The position numbers and the translations under genes were made by a program. Shown here in pieces: positions 14,421-22,141 of a DNA stretch of 31,735 nt (positions within the stretch are counted from its first letter, which is position 1; each line of letters begins with the position of its first letter). Source of the stretch: Heyndrickxia sporothermodurans (GTDB lineage: Bacteria; Bacillota; Bacilli; Bacillales; Bacillaceae_C); assembly GCF_016785185.1 (NCBI RefSeq), contig NZ_JAEKDY010000034.1. One strand, given 5' to 3'. Under the pieces are notes generated by a model. The model was not told where the DNA came from and did no database searches. It saw nothing but the letters and a program-made list of their open reading frames with translations.

Positions 14421-14840
14421 TTATTCTCCAGTTTCAGCAAAACGCTTGATTCTTTCACCTATTTGGTCTCGAACTCGTTGGAATACAGCCCACTTTTCCT
14501 CTTCACTACCTTGAGCTTTTGCAGGGTCATCAAATCCCCAATGATCACGTTTTACATGTGGTGGTGTCATTGGACACTTATCAGCAGCATCTCCACATAA
14601 AGTAACGACAAATTCAGCGTTGTTTAAGATCTCTGGGTCAATAATGTCAGATGTTTGATTTGAAATATCAATTTCTACTTCATTCATCGCTTTTACTGCA
14701 TTGGGATTTAAGCCATGTGCCTCGATACCTGCACTCTTAACTTCCCACTCATCACCTAAATACTTCTTCCCCCAGCCTTCAGCCATTTGGCTTCTGCAAG
14801 AATTTCCAGTACATAAGAAATAGATTGTTTTTTTAGACAT
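14421..14840 (-). CDS. arsC: thioredoxin-dependent arsenate reductase ArsC
   Basis: A 139-residue low-molecular-weight phosphatase-type enzyme that reduces As(V) to As(III). The catalytic loop is CTGNSCR (C10-R16). The redox relay cysteines are C82 and C89 in TLCGDAADKCP; the three cysteines C10, C82 and C89 form the disulfide cascade resolved by thioredoxin. All are present at the positions of the B. subtilis and S. aureus enzymes. It follows arsB by 14 bp on the same strand. Its product As(III) is exported by ArsB/ArsA. Confidence 0.96.
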   Translation of the reverse strand: MSKKTIYFLCTGNSCRSQMAEGWGKKYLGDEWEVKSAGIEAHGLNPNAVKAMNEVEIDISNQTSDIIDPEILNNAEFVVTLCGDAADKCPMTPPHVKRDHWGFDDPAKAQGSEEEKWAVFQRVRDQIGERIKRFAETGE

Positions 14841-14854
14841 AATAATTCTCCTTT

Positions 14855-16153
14855 TTAAAATAGAGTAAGTGTTAGGTAAAGACCTAATAATGTAATAAAT
14901 AGAATTGGAATTGTTAAAATAATACCCGTTTTAAAATAAGTTCCCCATGAAATTTTAACACCTTTTTGTGACAATACATGGAGCCATACTAATGTTGCTA
15001 AAGAACCAATTGGTGTGATTTTTGGACCTAAATCCGAGCCAACTACATTGGCATAAATAAGTGCTTCCCTTAACACACCAGATGTATCTGTTTCAGCAAT
15101 GGCTAAAGCATCAATCATGACGGTTGGCATATTATTCATGATGGATGAGAGGAAAGCTGCTAAAAATCCCATTGCAACAGTTCCTACAAATAAACCTTGA
15201 TCAGCTACTGTTTGAATGACACTTGCCAGTGCAGATGTAAGTCCCGCATTTCCTAATCCATATACCACCACATACATTCCAATAGAGAAAAATACAATAT
15301 TCCAAGGTGCACCTTTAATAACTTCCTTCGTATTAACAGAAGCACTACGTTTTGCCATTATGAAAAAGAAAATAGCAATGGTTCCTGCAATTATAGAAAC
15401 AGGTACGTTGATGAAATCGCTAGTAAAGTATCCAATTACTAATAAACTAAGAACAAACCATGATAAGCGAAACATTTTTAAGTCTTTAATAGCCTCTTTT
15501 GGTTCCTTTAATTTTGATAAATCGTAATTTCTAGGGATACTTTTTCTAAAGTAAATTAACAATACAAAAATCGTCGCAATCAGTGAAAATAAGTTTGGAA
15601 TTATCATTCGTGAGGCATATTCCACAAATCCGATACCAAAAAAGTCTGCAGAGACTATATTTACTAAGTTACTTACAATAAACGGAAGTGAAGTTGTATC
15701 AGCAATAAATCCACTTGCCATAATGAAGGGAAATATCATTTGTTCTTTAAACTTTAAGTTTCGTACCATAGCATGTACAATGGGTGTTAGAATTAATGCC
15801 GCACCATCATTTGCAAATAAGGCCGCTACAATAGCACCTAGAATACTGATGTATACAAACATCTTTATTCCATGACCTTTTGCTACCCGTGCCATGTGTA
15901 ATGCTGCCCATTCAAATAATCCAATCTCATCTAATATTAATGAAATGAGGATAATTGCAACGAAAGATAACGTTGCATTCCATGTAATGTCAATTACTTC
16001 AAGAACATCACTAAATCCCACTACTCCTGCTATTAAAGCTATAATAGCTCCTCCACAAGCTGACCAACCAATATTTAACCCTTTAGGTTGCCAAATAACT
16101 AAAATCAATGTTGCAATAAAGATAATAAGAGCTAAAATAAGTGTTCCTGACAA
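14855..16153 (-). CDS. arsB: arsenite efflux permease ArsB
   Basis: A permease of about 432 residues in the ArsB class of the ion transporter superfamily, with ten to twelve hydrophobic helices. Telling segments are VIWQPKGLNIG near the start, WNATLSFVAIILISLILDEI, and NDGAALILTPIVHAMVR; the last is the conserved Asp-containing loop. TTG 16153 is chosen as the start: GGGGG lies eight bases upstream, and the protein then begins close to where staphylococcal ArsB starts. The open frame runs up to 16180, overlapping arsR, but lacks a site there. It exports As(III)/Sb(III), alone or powered by ArsA. Confidence 0.93.
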   Translation of the reverse strand: MSGTLILALIIFIATLILVIWQPKGLNIGWSACGGAIIALIAGVVGFSDVLEVIDITWNATLSFVAIILISLILDEIGLFEWAALHMARVAKGHGIKMFVYISILGAIVAALFANDGAALILTPIVHAMVRNLKFKEQMIFPFIMASGFIADTTSLPFIVSNLVNIVSADFFGIGFVEYASRMIIPNLFSLIATIFVLLIYFRKSIPRNYDLSKLKEPKEAIKDLKMFRLSWFVLSLLVIGYFTSDFINVPVSIIAGTIAIFFFIMAKRSASVNTKEVIKGAPWNIVFFSIGMYVVVYGLGNAGLTSALASVIQTVADQGLFVGTVAMGFLAAFLSSIMNNMPTVMIDALAIAETDTSGVLREALIYANVVGSDLGPKITPIGSLATLVWLHVLSQKGVKISWGTYFKTGIILTIPILFITLLGLYLTLTLF

Positions 16154-16170
16154 AATGTAAACCCCCAATA

Positions 16171-16512
16171 TTAACAACAAGAAATCCGTTTCCCTTGTTT
16201 TTCTAAATCCTCTAACTTATCCTTTTGGCTAGGTAATTGGTTAAGAATCTGAGTAACAAATGGATAGTAGATATTGTTCTCATTAATTGAATAAAAAACC
16301 CACTGTCCCTTTTTCTCCTCTTGAACCAATCCCATATCTTTCAACCTTCTTAGATGTTGGCTTATAGCTGGTTGTGTCATTTGAAATATCTCAACAAATT
16401 CACATACACAACATGCTCCACCATCAAGAATTTTCATCATGGTTAGCCTAGTTTTATCTCCTAATAGTTTAAGTATTACAGCAACTTGTTCTATTTCAAT
16501 AGTCGTTTTCAA
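16171..16512 (-). CDS. arsR: arsenic repressor ArsR
   Basis: A 113-residue winged-helix repressor that dissociates on binding As(III)/Sb(III). Alpha3 carries ACCVCEF (C34, C35, C37), the classical arsenite site. The recognition helix is MTQPAISQHLRRLKDMG and the wing is EEKKGQWVFYSIN. The protein ends RISCC with a vicinal cysteine pair (C112-C113). TTG start behind GAGGTG. It is first in the arsRBC-DA operon and lies just downstream of an ATAAGT dyad (16539-16554). The two CadC-type N-terminal cysteines are missing, which separates it from the cadC paralogue nearby. Confidence 0.95.
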   Translation of the reverse strand: MKTTIEIEQVAVILKLLGDKTRLTMMKILDGGACCVCEFVEIFQMTQPAISQHLRRLKDMGLVQEEKKGQWVFYSINENNIYYPFVTQILNQLPSQKDKLEDLEKQGKRISCC

Positions 16513-16538
16513 TTTTACACCTCACTTTTTCACTTTAA

Positions 16539-16554
16539 ATAAGTATTTACTTAT
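16539..16554. promoter_or_regulatory. ArsR operator upstream of arsR
   Basis: ATAAGTATTTACTTAT is an inverted repeat about 30 bp upstream of the arsR start. A second half-like run, ACTTATATAA, lies further upstream. The near-identical dyad before arsD supports a common regulator. Confidence 0.7.
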
Positions 16555-16654
16555 ATAATAATTCACTTATATAAATGTTTCAAGTTTTTTCTTCAGTGGT
16601 TTTTTACAGCACTTTTCCCTCTAACTATTTGTCTATGGTAAAAAGGTTTTAAAC

Positions 16655-16861
16655 TCACTTTCCTTCCTCTTTTAAATCCTCATACGCATTTGTAAAACGT
16701 TCAAAAGAAATGCTCCCAAGTGTTTTCTTATCTTTCTGAAATAGACGCTCAAACGTGATCTCCTTTGCCTTTTCTAAGGTGCATTGTCTACTATTCATAA
16801 TTAATTTAAGATATGCAATAAAGTATTCTTTACTTAAATTACCACCTTTATTAATGACCAT
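16655..16861 (-). CDS. small hypothetical protein of the MarR/ArsN cluster
   Basis: About 68 residues. GGAGG is followed by TA and three consecutive ATG codons; the third (16861) has the best spacing, but the second (16864) is possible. The product is helical and charged (LSKEYFIAYLKLIMNSRQCT...FERLFQKDKKTLG) with one cysteine and no membrane segment. It lies about 57 bp behind the flavoprotein gene on the same strand and may be its last operon member. No family recognised. Confidence 0.6.
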   Translation of the reverse strand: MVINKGGNLSKEYFIAYLKLIMNSRQCTLEKAKEITFERLFQKDKKTLGSISFERFTNAYEDLKEEGK

Positions 16862-16918
16862 CATCATTACCTCCAAAAAGGGAGAGTATATTCGACTCCC
16901 CCTTCTAATTTCACAATT

Positions 16919-18286
16919 TTAGCAGCATGAATTTGAACTACAGGATGCTTTTGTAACATTTTGATTCGTACTACATACACCCGTTTCAGGTAATTCCAAC
17001 TCAACCTTCTCTGAGGCTTCGTAGTCCCCTGATAGGTATGCTACAACGGAGCGAACCTGCTCATATCCTGTAGCCATTAAAAATGTTGGTGCTCGACCAT
17101 AACTTTTTGCTCCAACAATATAAAAATCTTTTTCAGGTTGCCGTAATTCTTTTTCCCCATGAGGACGTACCGTTCCACAACTATGAATATTAGGATCAAT
17201 CAATGGAGCGAGAGCTTTGACACTTTCCGTTGCTGTATCAATACTGGTCCTCACTTCCCGAAGGATTGAAAAGTCTGGACGATTCCCTGTATTGACAATC
17301 ATTTCATCTATATCTGAATAGGTTTTTAAGTCATCTTTAGTCTCCCCTACTAGCTCTATTTTCCCATTTTTCCCTTTAATGTTTTGAATCCTAAAAGGAG
17401 TAATAACTTGAACTACGCCCGAATCCACTAATTTGTGTATGCGACTTCCTAAATCACCTCTCGCCTCGAGTGCATCCAGTTCCTCTCCTCCATAAGCCTC
17501 TTCAACTCGCACTTTTCTCAAAACCCATATAATTTCTGTTGCGGGATATTCTTCTTTTAATTTTGCTAACTCTAATAATGAATTGATGGCAGAATGGCCA
17601 CTTCCAATAACAGCAACACATTTATTTAGATAACGACTTTTACCTACCCCTAGAATATCTGGGATGCCATAGAAAGTTTGATTAAATATGGCTTTCTCTT
17701 CTTTTAACCAAATGCCGTTTGAATTTGCTGGATTAGGATTACCCCAGGTTCCTGTTGCATCAATAACTGCCCTCGCCTCAAACTGTTTAAACTCTCTATT
17801 TTGCTCTGCATAAATCACGAAAGGTTGTTTTTCTCGATTAGCCGTTTTCATTTTATCCATATTTTTTCGGCTAATTGAAAGAACCTTTGTATTAACAAAC
17901 AATGAATTTTTAATTTCAGAAGTATTTGCTAACGGCTTTAAATATTGATCAACTAAGTCTTTCCCAGTAGGTAAATCATTTAGGTCTGGCTCGATCCAAC
18001 CTTGTTTTTTAAGAAGTTTAGATGCCGACTCATCAATGTTATATCTCCAAGGTGAAAATACTCGAACATGACCCCATGTTAGGATATTCGCCCCCACTTG
18101 AGATCCGGATTCTAATATAATAAATGGTTGATCATATCTAGCTAAATGTGCTGCAGCAGCAAGACCTACTGGGCCTGCACCAATGATTGCAACGGGTAAG
18201 TGTTTGCTTTCTCCTTTATTAGTATCTTTCAATTCCTCTTCAGCTTGACAACAGGTCGGTTTGACTTCTATCCATTCCATTTTCAT
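16919..18286 (-). CDS. ArsO-like FAD/NAD(P)-binding flavoprotein
   Basis: About 455 residues with a Baeyer-Villiger/flavin monooxygenase-like layout: GxGxxG for FAD in VAIIGAGPVGLAAAAHLARY (about 33-52), a second Rossmann motif for NAD(P)H in VAVIGSGHSAINSLLEL, and a late ATG motif (IVNTGNRPDFS, FLMATGYEQVRS). It has cysteine pairs at both ends: TCCQ near the start and CSSNSCC at the C-terminus, suggesting metalloid binding. Flavoproteins of this kind (called ArsO in some actinobacteria) occur in ars clusters, but the reaction is unproven. Start ATG 18286 or 18280 behind GAGG. Its neighbours, an ArsN-like acetyltransferase and a Cys-rich MarR protein, suggest organoarsenical or thiol-related detoxification. 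Confidence 0.8.
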   Translation of the reverse strand: MKMEWIEVKPTCCQAEEELKDTNKGESKHLPVAIIGAGPVGLAAAAHLARYDQPFIILESGSQVGANILTWGHVRVFSPWRYNIDESASKLLKKQGWIEPDLNDLPTGKDLVDQYLKPLANTSEIKNSLFVNTKVLSISRKNMDKMKTANREKQPFVIYAEQNREFKQFEARAVIDATGTWGNPNPANSNGIWLKEEKAIFNQTFYGIPDILGVGKSRYLNKCVAVIGSGHSAINSLLELAKLKEEYPATEIIWVLRKVRVEEAYGGEELDALEARGDLGSRIHKLVDSGVVQVITPFRIQNIKGKNGKIELVGETKDDLKTYSDIDEMIVNTGNRPDFSILREVRTSIDTATESVKALAPLIDPNIHSCGTVRPHGEKELRQPEKDFYIVGAKSYGRAPTFLMATGYEQVRSVVAYLSGDYEASEKVELELPETGVCSTNQNVTKASCSSNSCC

Positions 18287-18373
18287 CTTTCCTCTCATTA
18301 AGTTTTTTTAAAAAGAAGATTACTTCGACTTTGTAATTGAGATATTGCTGTATGTAAAACACGGAAGCATAGA

Positions 18374-18874
18374 TTAATACGTTGTACCTAATATTTTTTC
18401 CATTGCTATTACATCTACAAATTCGCCATCAAGAATTCCTTGATTCTTAAATACCCCAACTTGGCGGTACTGCAATTTGTTATATAAGCCTTGACCTAAA
18501 AGATTGAATGGGAAAGTAAATAAAACCAACTTATAAAAATCGTGATTCAATGCTTCTATTTCAAGTTGTTTTAGCAATTTTTGACCCGCTCCCTTTCCTC
18601 TAAAGTCACGATGGATATAGACAGAAATTTCACCTACTCCTTTATAGGCATCTCTAGGATTATATGGACTTATGGCTGCCCACCCGATGATGTTTTTTTC
18701 TTCATTCTCTGCGACTAACCCAACGTATCTCCCTTGATGATGATGAAACCAGGAATGGATATAATCTTGATCTTTCGTTCTAGTTTCAAGCGTGGCAATC
18801 CGATCCTCTATTCCTTGATTATAAATCTCGAGAACCTCTATCAAGTCTTTCATTTCAACCTTTCTTATGATCAC
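18374..18874 (-). CDS. GNAT N-acetyltransferase, ArsN/PAT-like
   Basis: A 166-residue GNAT protein of the phosphinothricin acetyltransferase type. It opens with MIIRKVEMKDLIEVLEIYNQ and the family block GIEDRIATLETR. The acetyl-CoA loop is RDFRGKGAGQKLL (R..G.G.G), and the C-terminal part has YNKLQYRQVGVFKNQG. In ars clusters such enzymes, called ArsN1, acetylate and detoxify arsinothricin, the arsenical relative of phosphinothricin. The context supports that reading, but sequence alone cannot exclude phosphinothricin or an amino-acid analogue as substrate. GTG start six bases behind AGGAGG. A MarR-type operator candidate (18907-18919) lies directly upstream. Confidence 0.82.
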   Translation of the reverse strand: MIIRKVEMKDLIEVLEIYNQGIEDRIATLETRTKDQDYIHSWFHHHQGRYVGLVAENEEKNIIGWAAISPYNPRDAYKGVGEISVYIHRDFRGKGAGQKLLKQLEIEALNHDFYKLVLFTFPFNLLGQGLYNKLQYRQVGVFKNQGILDGEFVDVIAMEKILGTTY

Positions 18875-18906
18875 AAGTACCCTCCTTTAATTGTTAATAT
18901 CAATAC

Positions 18907-18919
18907 TTGATAAAGTCAA
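18907..18919. promoter_or_regulatory. candidate MarR operator before the arsN-like gene
   Basis: On the minus strand TTGACTTTATCAA, an inverted TTGA-N5-TCAA motif. A near copy (TTGACGAAATCAA, 11 of 13 identical) is in front of the marR gene, so the same regulator may control both. Confidence 0.5.
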
Positions 18920-18945
18920 ATATCTTCCAAAAAGGAAACCACTAT

Positions 18946-19410
18946 TTATTTAGTGGTACAACAACCTGAACCAGATCCATCATTCATCTTCATGGCACTC
19001 AGTAAGGTCTGTAAACTATCTATAACCTGATACTTTTTATCATTTGGAATAAACCCTAAAATCTGCCCAATGTATTGATTCATTTGACCGGAGATTTCGT
19101 TTGCTTTTACTTGCCCTTCTTCAGTAAGTGATAAAACAACATAACGTCTATCGTTAGGATCAGGGGTTCGAGAAACATACCCTAATTCCACCACTTTATT
19201 AATTTGCCTACTTAGCATTCCGGTATCCATAGATAATTTCTCAGCCAGATCAATTAAGGAAATGCGGGGATTTTTATCCAATTCATATATAATGTGACTT
19301 TGCAGGACTGTTATTCCGCAACATTCTGAACCTTCACGCTGTAATAAACCAAAATCACGAACCAATTGTTGAAGAATTTCTCTAATCTCAATTGCTTCTG
19401 TAGAGTTCAT
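18946..19410 (-). CDS. MarR-family regulator with cysteine pairs
   Basis: A 154-residue winged-helix regulator starting at ATG 19410 behind GAGGTG; the open frame to 19461 would cross the promoter. The DNA-binding part is ISLIDLAEKLSMDTGMLSRQ followed by INKVVELGYVSR and the wing DPNDRRYVVLSLTEEG. Unusual features are SECCGITVLQSHI near the start of the DNA-binding domain (C30-C31) and GSGCCTTK at the end (C150-C151). MarR proteins with ECCG(I/V)T are found, some fused to GNAT domains, near arsenic genes. Cysteine pairs suggest that As(III) or thiol-reactive compounds are sensed. It is first in a presumed marR-arsN-flavoprotein unit. Confidence 0.85.
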   Translation of the reverse strand: MNSTEAIEIREILQQLVRDFGLLQREGSECCGITVLQSHIIYELDKNPRISLIDLAEKLSMDTGMLSRQINKVVELGYVSRTPDPNDRRYVVLSLTEEGQVKANEISGQMNQYIGQILGFIPNDKKYQVIDSLQTLLSAMKMNDGSGSGCCTTK

Positions 19411-19448
19411 CTTTTCAATCACCTCATAATAAATGTTATTCGCAATAA

Positions 19449-19461
19449 TTGATTTCGTCAA
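19449..19461. promoter_or_regulatory. candidate MarR operator and promoter region before marR
   Basis: TTGACGAAATCAA on the minus strand, a TTGA-N5-TCAA inverted repeat. The same TTGACG could serve as a -35, with TAACAT 17 bp downstream. An adjacent TTGACT lies just upstream as a direct repeat. Confidence 0.5.
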
Positions 19462-19602
19462 CTATTATAGTCAATATTTTTTAAAATACACAAAAGCAAT
19501 AACAAAAGGCCTTGAAATTATAAATTTGGGACTATTTGAATGTTATTTTATTTCGAGGAGAGTTAAAGTTTAATTTCTTTTCAAATCCTCGCACGTCTAC
19601 TA

Positions 19603-19627
19603 TGTCCCCATCAAAAATTAACGTTCC
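19603..19627 (+). repeat. left terminal inverted repeat of the mini-element
   Basis: TGTCCCCATC leading into an A-run and ending GTTCC. Two further similar sites follow at 19709-19728 and 19781-19798, the latter reading ataaaaaaattacgttcc. Together they span about 200 bp, as expected for a Tn7-type left end. Confidence 0.8.
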
Positions 19628-20041
19628 CACGCACCTCCCCTTCACACTCCCCTCAACTCCTTCTCTCCCAAGGGCTTACGCCCCCTTTACTTCCCCTTCC
19701 ATTTTCTGTTATAGAATAATTACGTTCCCGCCTTTTTGCCGATTTTTGCCCAAAATTGTACCGATTTTGCAATGTTTTTGATAAAAAAATTACGTTCCAG
19801 AATAGACGAATACGAAGTAGATGTGGAGGGACCATATGATCCTAAAAAGTGAGGAAAAACACTGAAAAGGATACCGATTCAATAGCGTGAGGAAACCAAC
19901 TGAAAAAGAACCGAGGTCATCCTGAACCCTTACTGGACAAAGGATTAGAGGAATACAGAATTAAAAAAACGATTGGATTCTGATTGAATTTTGATTGAAA
20001 ATGGGATTGGATTACTATTGGAACCCCACCGAATTTCACAC

Positions 20042-20087
20042 AAAAAAACCGAAGGTCTGCCGGGAAAAGTACCGGAAAAACCTTCGG
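20042..20087 (-). terminator. intrinsic terminator downstream of glmS, inside the mini-element
   Basis: On the minus strand CCGAAGGT and ACCTTCGG pair, with an inner CCGG/CCGG helix, and are followed by seven T. glmS transcripts that enter the element would stop here, about 130 bp beyond the glmS stop codon. Confidence 0.8.
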
Positions 20088-20091
20088 ATTG

Positions 20092-20156
20092 GGAACATTA
20101 ATTTTATTTAAGGAACGCTTTTTTTATTTAAGGAACCTTAATTTTTTATGGAGACA
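20092..20156 (-). repeat. right end: terminal repeat plus contiguous 20-bp units
   Basis: Read on the minus strand from 20156: TGTCTCCATA leading to GGTTCC, then TTAAATAAAAAAAGCGTTCC, then TTAAATAAAATTAATGTTCC. The units abut with a 20-bp period. This suits a cooperative TnsB-like array. Confidence 0.8.
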
Positions 20157-20215
20157 GTTATAAATGATCAATCTTTTTTATAAAACTACAACATTAAAAA
20201 AGCAATTACTTTCCC

Positions 20216-22006
20216 TTACTCCACCGTCACACTCTTCGCCAAGTTACGTGGTTTATCCACGTCACAATCACGATGCAATGCTGCATAGTAAGCGAGAAGT
20301 TGCAGTGGTACTACAGAGACAAGAGGTGTTAATAATTCGTGTACTTCTGGGATGACAAAGCGGTCTTCGTTTGTGTCGAGTCCTTTCATGGAGATGATGC
20401 ATGGGTTTGCTCCACGAGCGACGACTTCTTTGACGTTTCCGCGTATGCTCCAGTTTACGTTTTCTTGAGTTGCAAGGGCGACGATTGGTGTGCCATCTTC
20501 GATTAAAGCGATCGTACCATGCTTTAATTCTCCGCCTGCAAATCCTTCTGCTTGAATATAGGAAATTTCTTTAAGCTTTAGTGCACCTTCAAGACATACA
20601 TAGTAATCAAGGGCACGGCCAATAAAGAAAGCATTTCGTGTCACTGTGAAATATTCAAAAGCCATTTTTTCGAATTCTTCCTTAGAATCACAAAGAACTT
20701 CCATCGCATTAGCGACAATTCCTAGTTCATGAACAAGGTCAAGATCAGCTTTTTTGCCTACTACGCTTGCAAGAATCGATAATACTGCAATTTGAGCAGT
20801 ATAAGCTTTTGTTGAAGCAACGGCAATTTCAGGGCCAGCATGTAACAACAATGTGTAATCCGCTTCGCGAGATAAAGTAGAACCTGGAACGTTTGTAATC
20901 GTAATTGCCTTATATCCCAGCTCTTTAACCTTTACAAGAACCGCACGGCTATCCGCTGTTTCACCACTTTGAGAGATGAAAATAAATAACGGTTTCTTCG
21001 ATAATAGAGGCATATTATAGCCCATTTCACTAGCTACATGAACTTCTACAGGAATTTCCGCAAGCTGTTCAATCATTTGTTTTCCAACGAGTCCAGCATG
21101 ATAGCTTGTGCCGCAAGCAACAATATAGATGCGATCAGCATCGTTCATTGCCTTTACAATATCGGAATCAATGGCAAGGTCACCGTTAATATCTTGATAC
21201 GCTTGAATAATTTTTCTCATCACAAGTGGCTGTTCATCGATTTCCTTCAACATATAGTGAGGGTATGTGCCCTTTTCGATATCGCTTGCATCGATTAGTG
21301 CTTTATAAGGCTCTCTAGCAATCTTTTCACCTAATAAGTTTTGGATAATGATTTCGTCCTTTTTCACGATGACCATTTCTTTATCCATTAACTCAATAAA
21401 TTGATCAGTTACTTGAATCATCGCCATTGCATCACTCGCGACAACATTAAAGCCTTCTCCAACACCTACTAATAGTGGGCTTTTGTTTTTCGCTACAAAA
21501 ATTGTATCTTCATTTTCCGTATCCAATAATGCAAGGGCATAGGAACCATGTAATAGAGTTAACGTTTTTCTGAAAGCTTCCTCAACACTTAATCCATCAG
21601 CAACAAACTTTTCTACTAACTGCACAATAATTTCCGTATCTGTTTCACTTTTAAGCGTAACGTCTTGTAAATACTCTTGCTGCAATAGTGAATAGTTTTC
21701 GATAACACCATTATGAACAAGGGTAAATCGTGTACTTGCACTTTGATGTGGATGTGCATTTTCTTTACTTGGCACTCCATGTGTCGCCCAACGTGTGTGT
21801 CCGATTCCGATGTGACCCATTACATCTGTATCAACGACTTCACGAAGATCCGCAATACGTCCCTTTTCCTTAAAAACATGAACTCCAGACTCATTCTTTA
21901 CTGCGATCCCAGCAGAATCATATCCTCTATATTCAAGCTTTTCTAAGCCTTTTAATAAAAGTTCTTTCGCATCTTGATTTCCAATATATCCAACGATACC
22001 ACACAT
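20216..22006 (-). CDS. glmS: glutamine-fructose-6-phosphate aminotransferase GlmS
   Basis: A 596-residue enzyme making glucosamine-6-phosphate from fructose-6-phosphate and glutamine, the first step to UDP-GlcNAc. I start it at ATG 22006 so the protein begins MCGIVGYIGN; Cys2 becomes the N-terminal nucleophile after Met removal, and GGAGG stands directly upstream. A longer open frame would run through that site. The N-terminal glutaminase domain (EYRGYDSAGIA, HTRWATHG, HNGVIEN) is followed by two SIS sugar isomerase domains (CGTSYHAG, ISQSGETADS) and the C-terminal NLAKSVTVE. It is controlled by the ribozyme at 22142-22295. Its 3' end is the Tn7-type attachment region. Confidence 0.97.
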   Translation of the reverse strand: MCGIVGYIGNQDAKELLLKGLEKLEYRGYDSAGIAVKNESGVHVFKEKGRIADLREVVDTDVMGHIGIGHTRWATHGVPSKENAHPHQSASTRFTLVHNGVIENYSLLQQEYLQDVTLKSETDTEIIVQLVEKFVADGLSVEEAFRKTLTLLHGSYALALLDTENEDTIFVAKNKSPLLVGVGEGFNVVASDAMAMIQVTDQFIELMDKEMVIVKKDEIIIQNLLGEKIAREPYKALIDASDIEKGTYPHYMLKEIDEQPLVMRKIIQAYQDINGDLAIDSDIVKAMNDADRIYIVACGTSYHAGLVGKQMIEQLAEIPVEVHVASEMGYNMPLLSKKPLFIFISQSGETADSRAVLVKVKELGYKAITITNVPGSTLSREADYTLLLHAGPEIAVASTKAYTAQIAVLSILASVVGKKADLDLVHELGIVANAMEVLCDSKEEFEKMAFEYFTVTRNAFFIGRALDYYVCLEGALKLKEISYIQAEGFAGGELKHGTIALIEDGTPIVALATQENVNWSIRGNVKEVVARGANPCIISMKGLDTNEDRFVIPEVHELLTPLVSVVPLQLLAYYAALHRDCDVDKPRNLAKSVTVE

Positions 22007-22021
22007 TTGTATCTTCCTCCC

Positions 22022-22067
22022 AAATAAAGGGGGCAAGATGCCAGAGGGCAGACTTGCCCCCTTATTT
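22022..22067 (-). promoter_or_regulatory. strong hairpin between the glmS ribozyme and the ribosome site
   Basis: GGGGGCAAG (22029-22037) pairs with CTTGCCCCC (22053-22061). An inner TGCC/GGCA helix and outer A/T pairs extend it. On the minus strand it is followed by TTTATTT and immediately by GGGAGGAAG, the glmS ribosome site. It could be a weak terminator or a stem that affects translation or RNA decay. Confidence 0.7.
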
Positions 22068-22141
22068 CTGTATTATTTTAAAATGTTAAGATTTTAGACA
22101 AAACAATCGTTTCTACAGCCAATAGCTTATCTAATTCTCAC

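Larger units (their letters stand above)
19603..20156. mobile_element. 554-bp mini Tn7-like element without transposase genes
   Basis: The left terminus (19603-19627) begins TGTCCCCATC and ends ACGTTCC. The right terminus (20132-20156), read inward on the minus strand, begins TGTCTCCATA and ends AGGTTCC. The two agree at 22 of 25 positions. Further GTTCC-ending sites lie at 19724-19728 and 19794-19798 on the left (spaced). On the right they end at 20112 and 20092 with an exact 20-bp period. Spaced sites on one side and contiguous sites on the glmS-proximal side is the arrangement of Tn7 L and R ends. The right terminus is 59 bp beyond the glmS stop. There are no tns genes inside. The 5-bp flanks (TACTA and GTTAT) do not match. 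Confidence 0.8.

Noticed and set aside
6383..16512. merB, merT/merP, arsM or arsI genes
   Set aside because: I searched for them because of the context. None of the proteins between these coordinates has their motifs.
19598..20161. 5-bp target-site duplication around the mini Tn7-like element
   Set aside because: I looked for it directly outside both ends. The flanks are TACTA and GTTAT, so no duplication can be claimed.
19536..20355. Several 60-81-codon frames around the glmS 3' region
   Set aside because: They cross the terminal repeats of the mini-element, lie inside it, or run antisense to glmS. No ribosome sites or known motifs.
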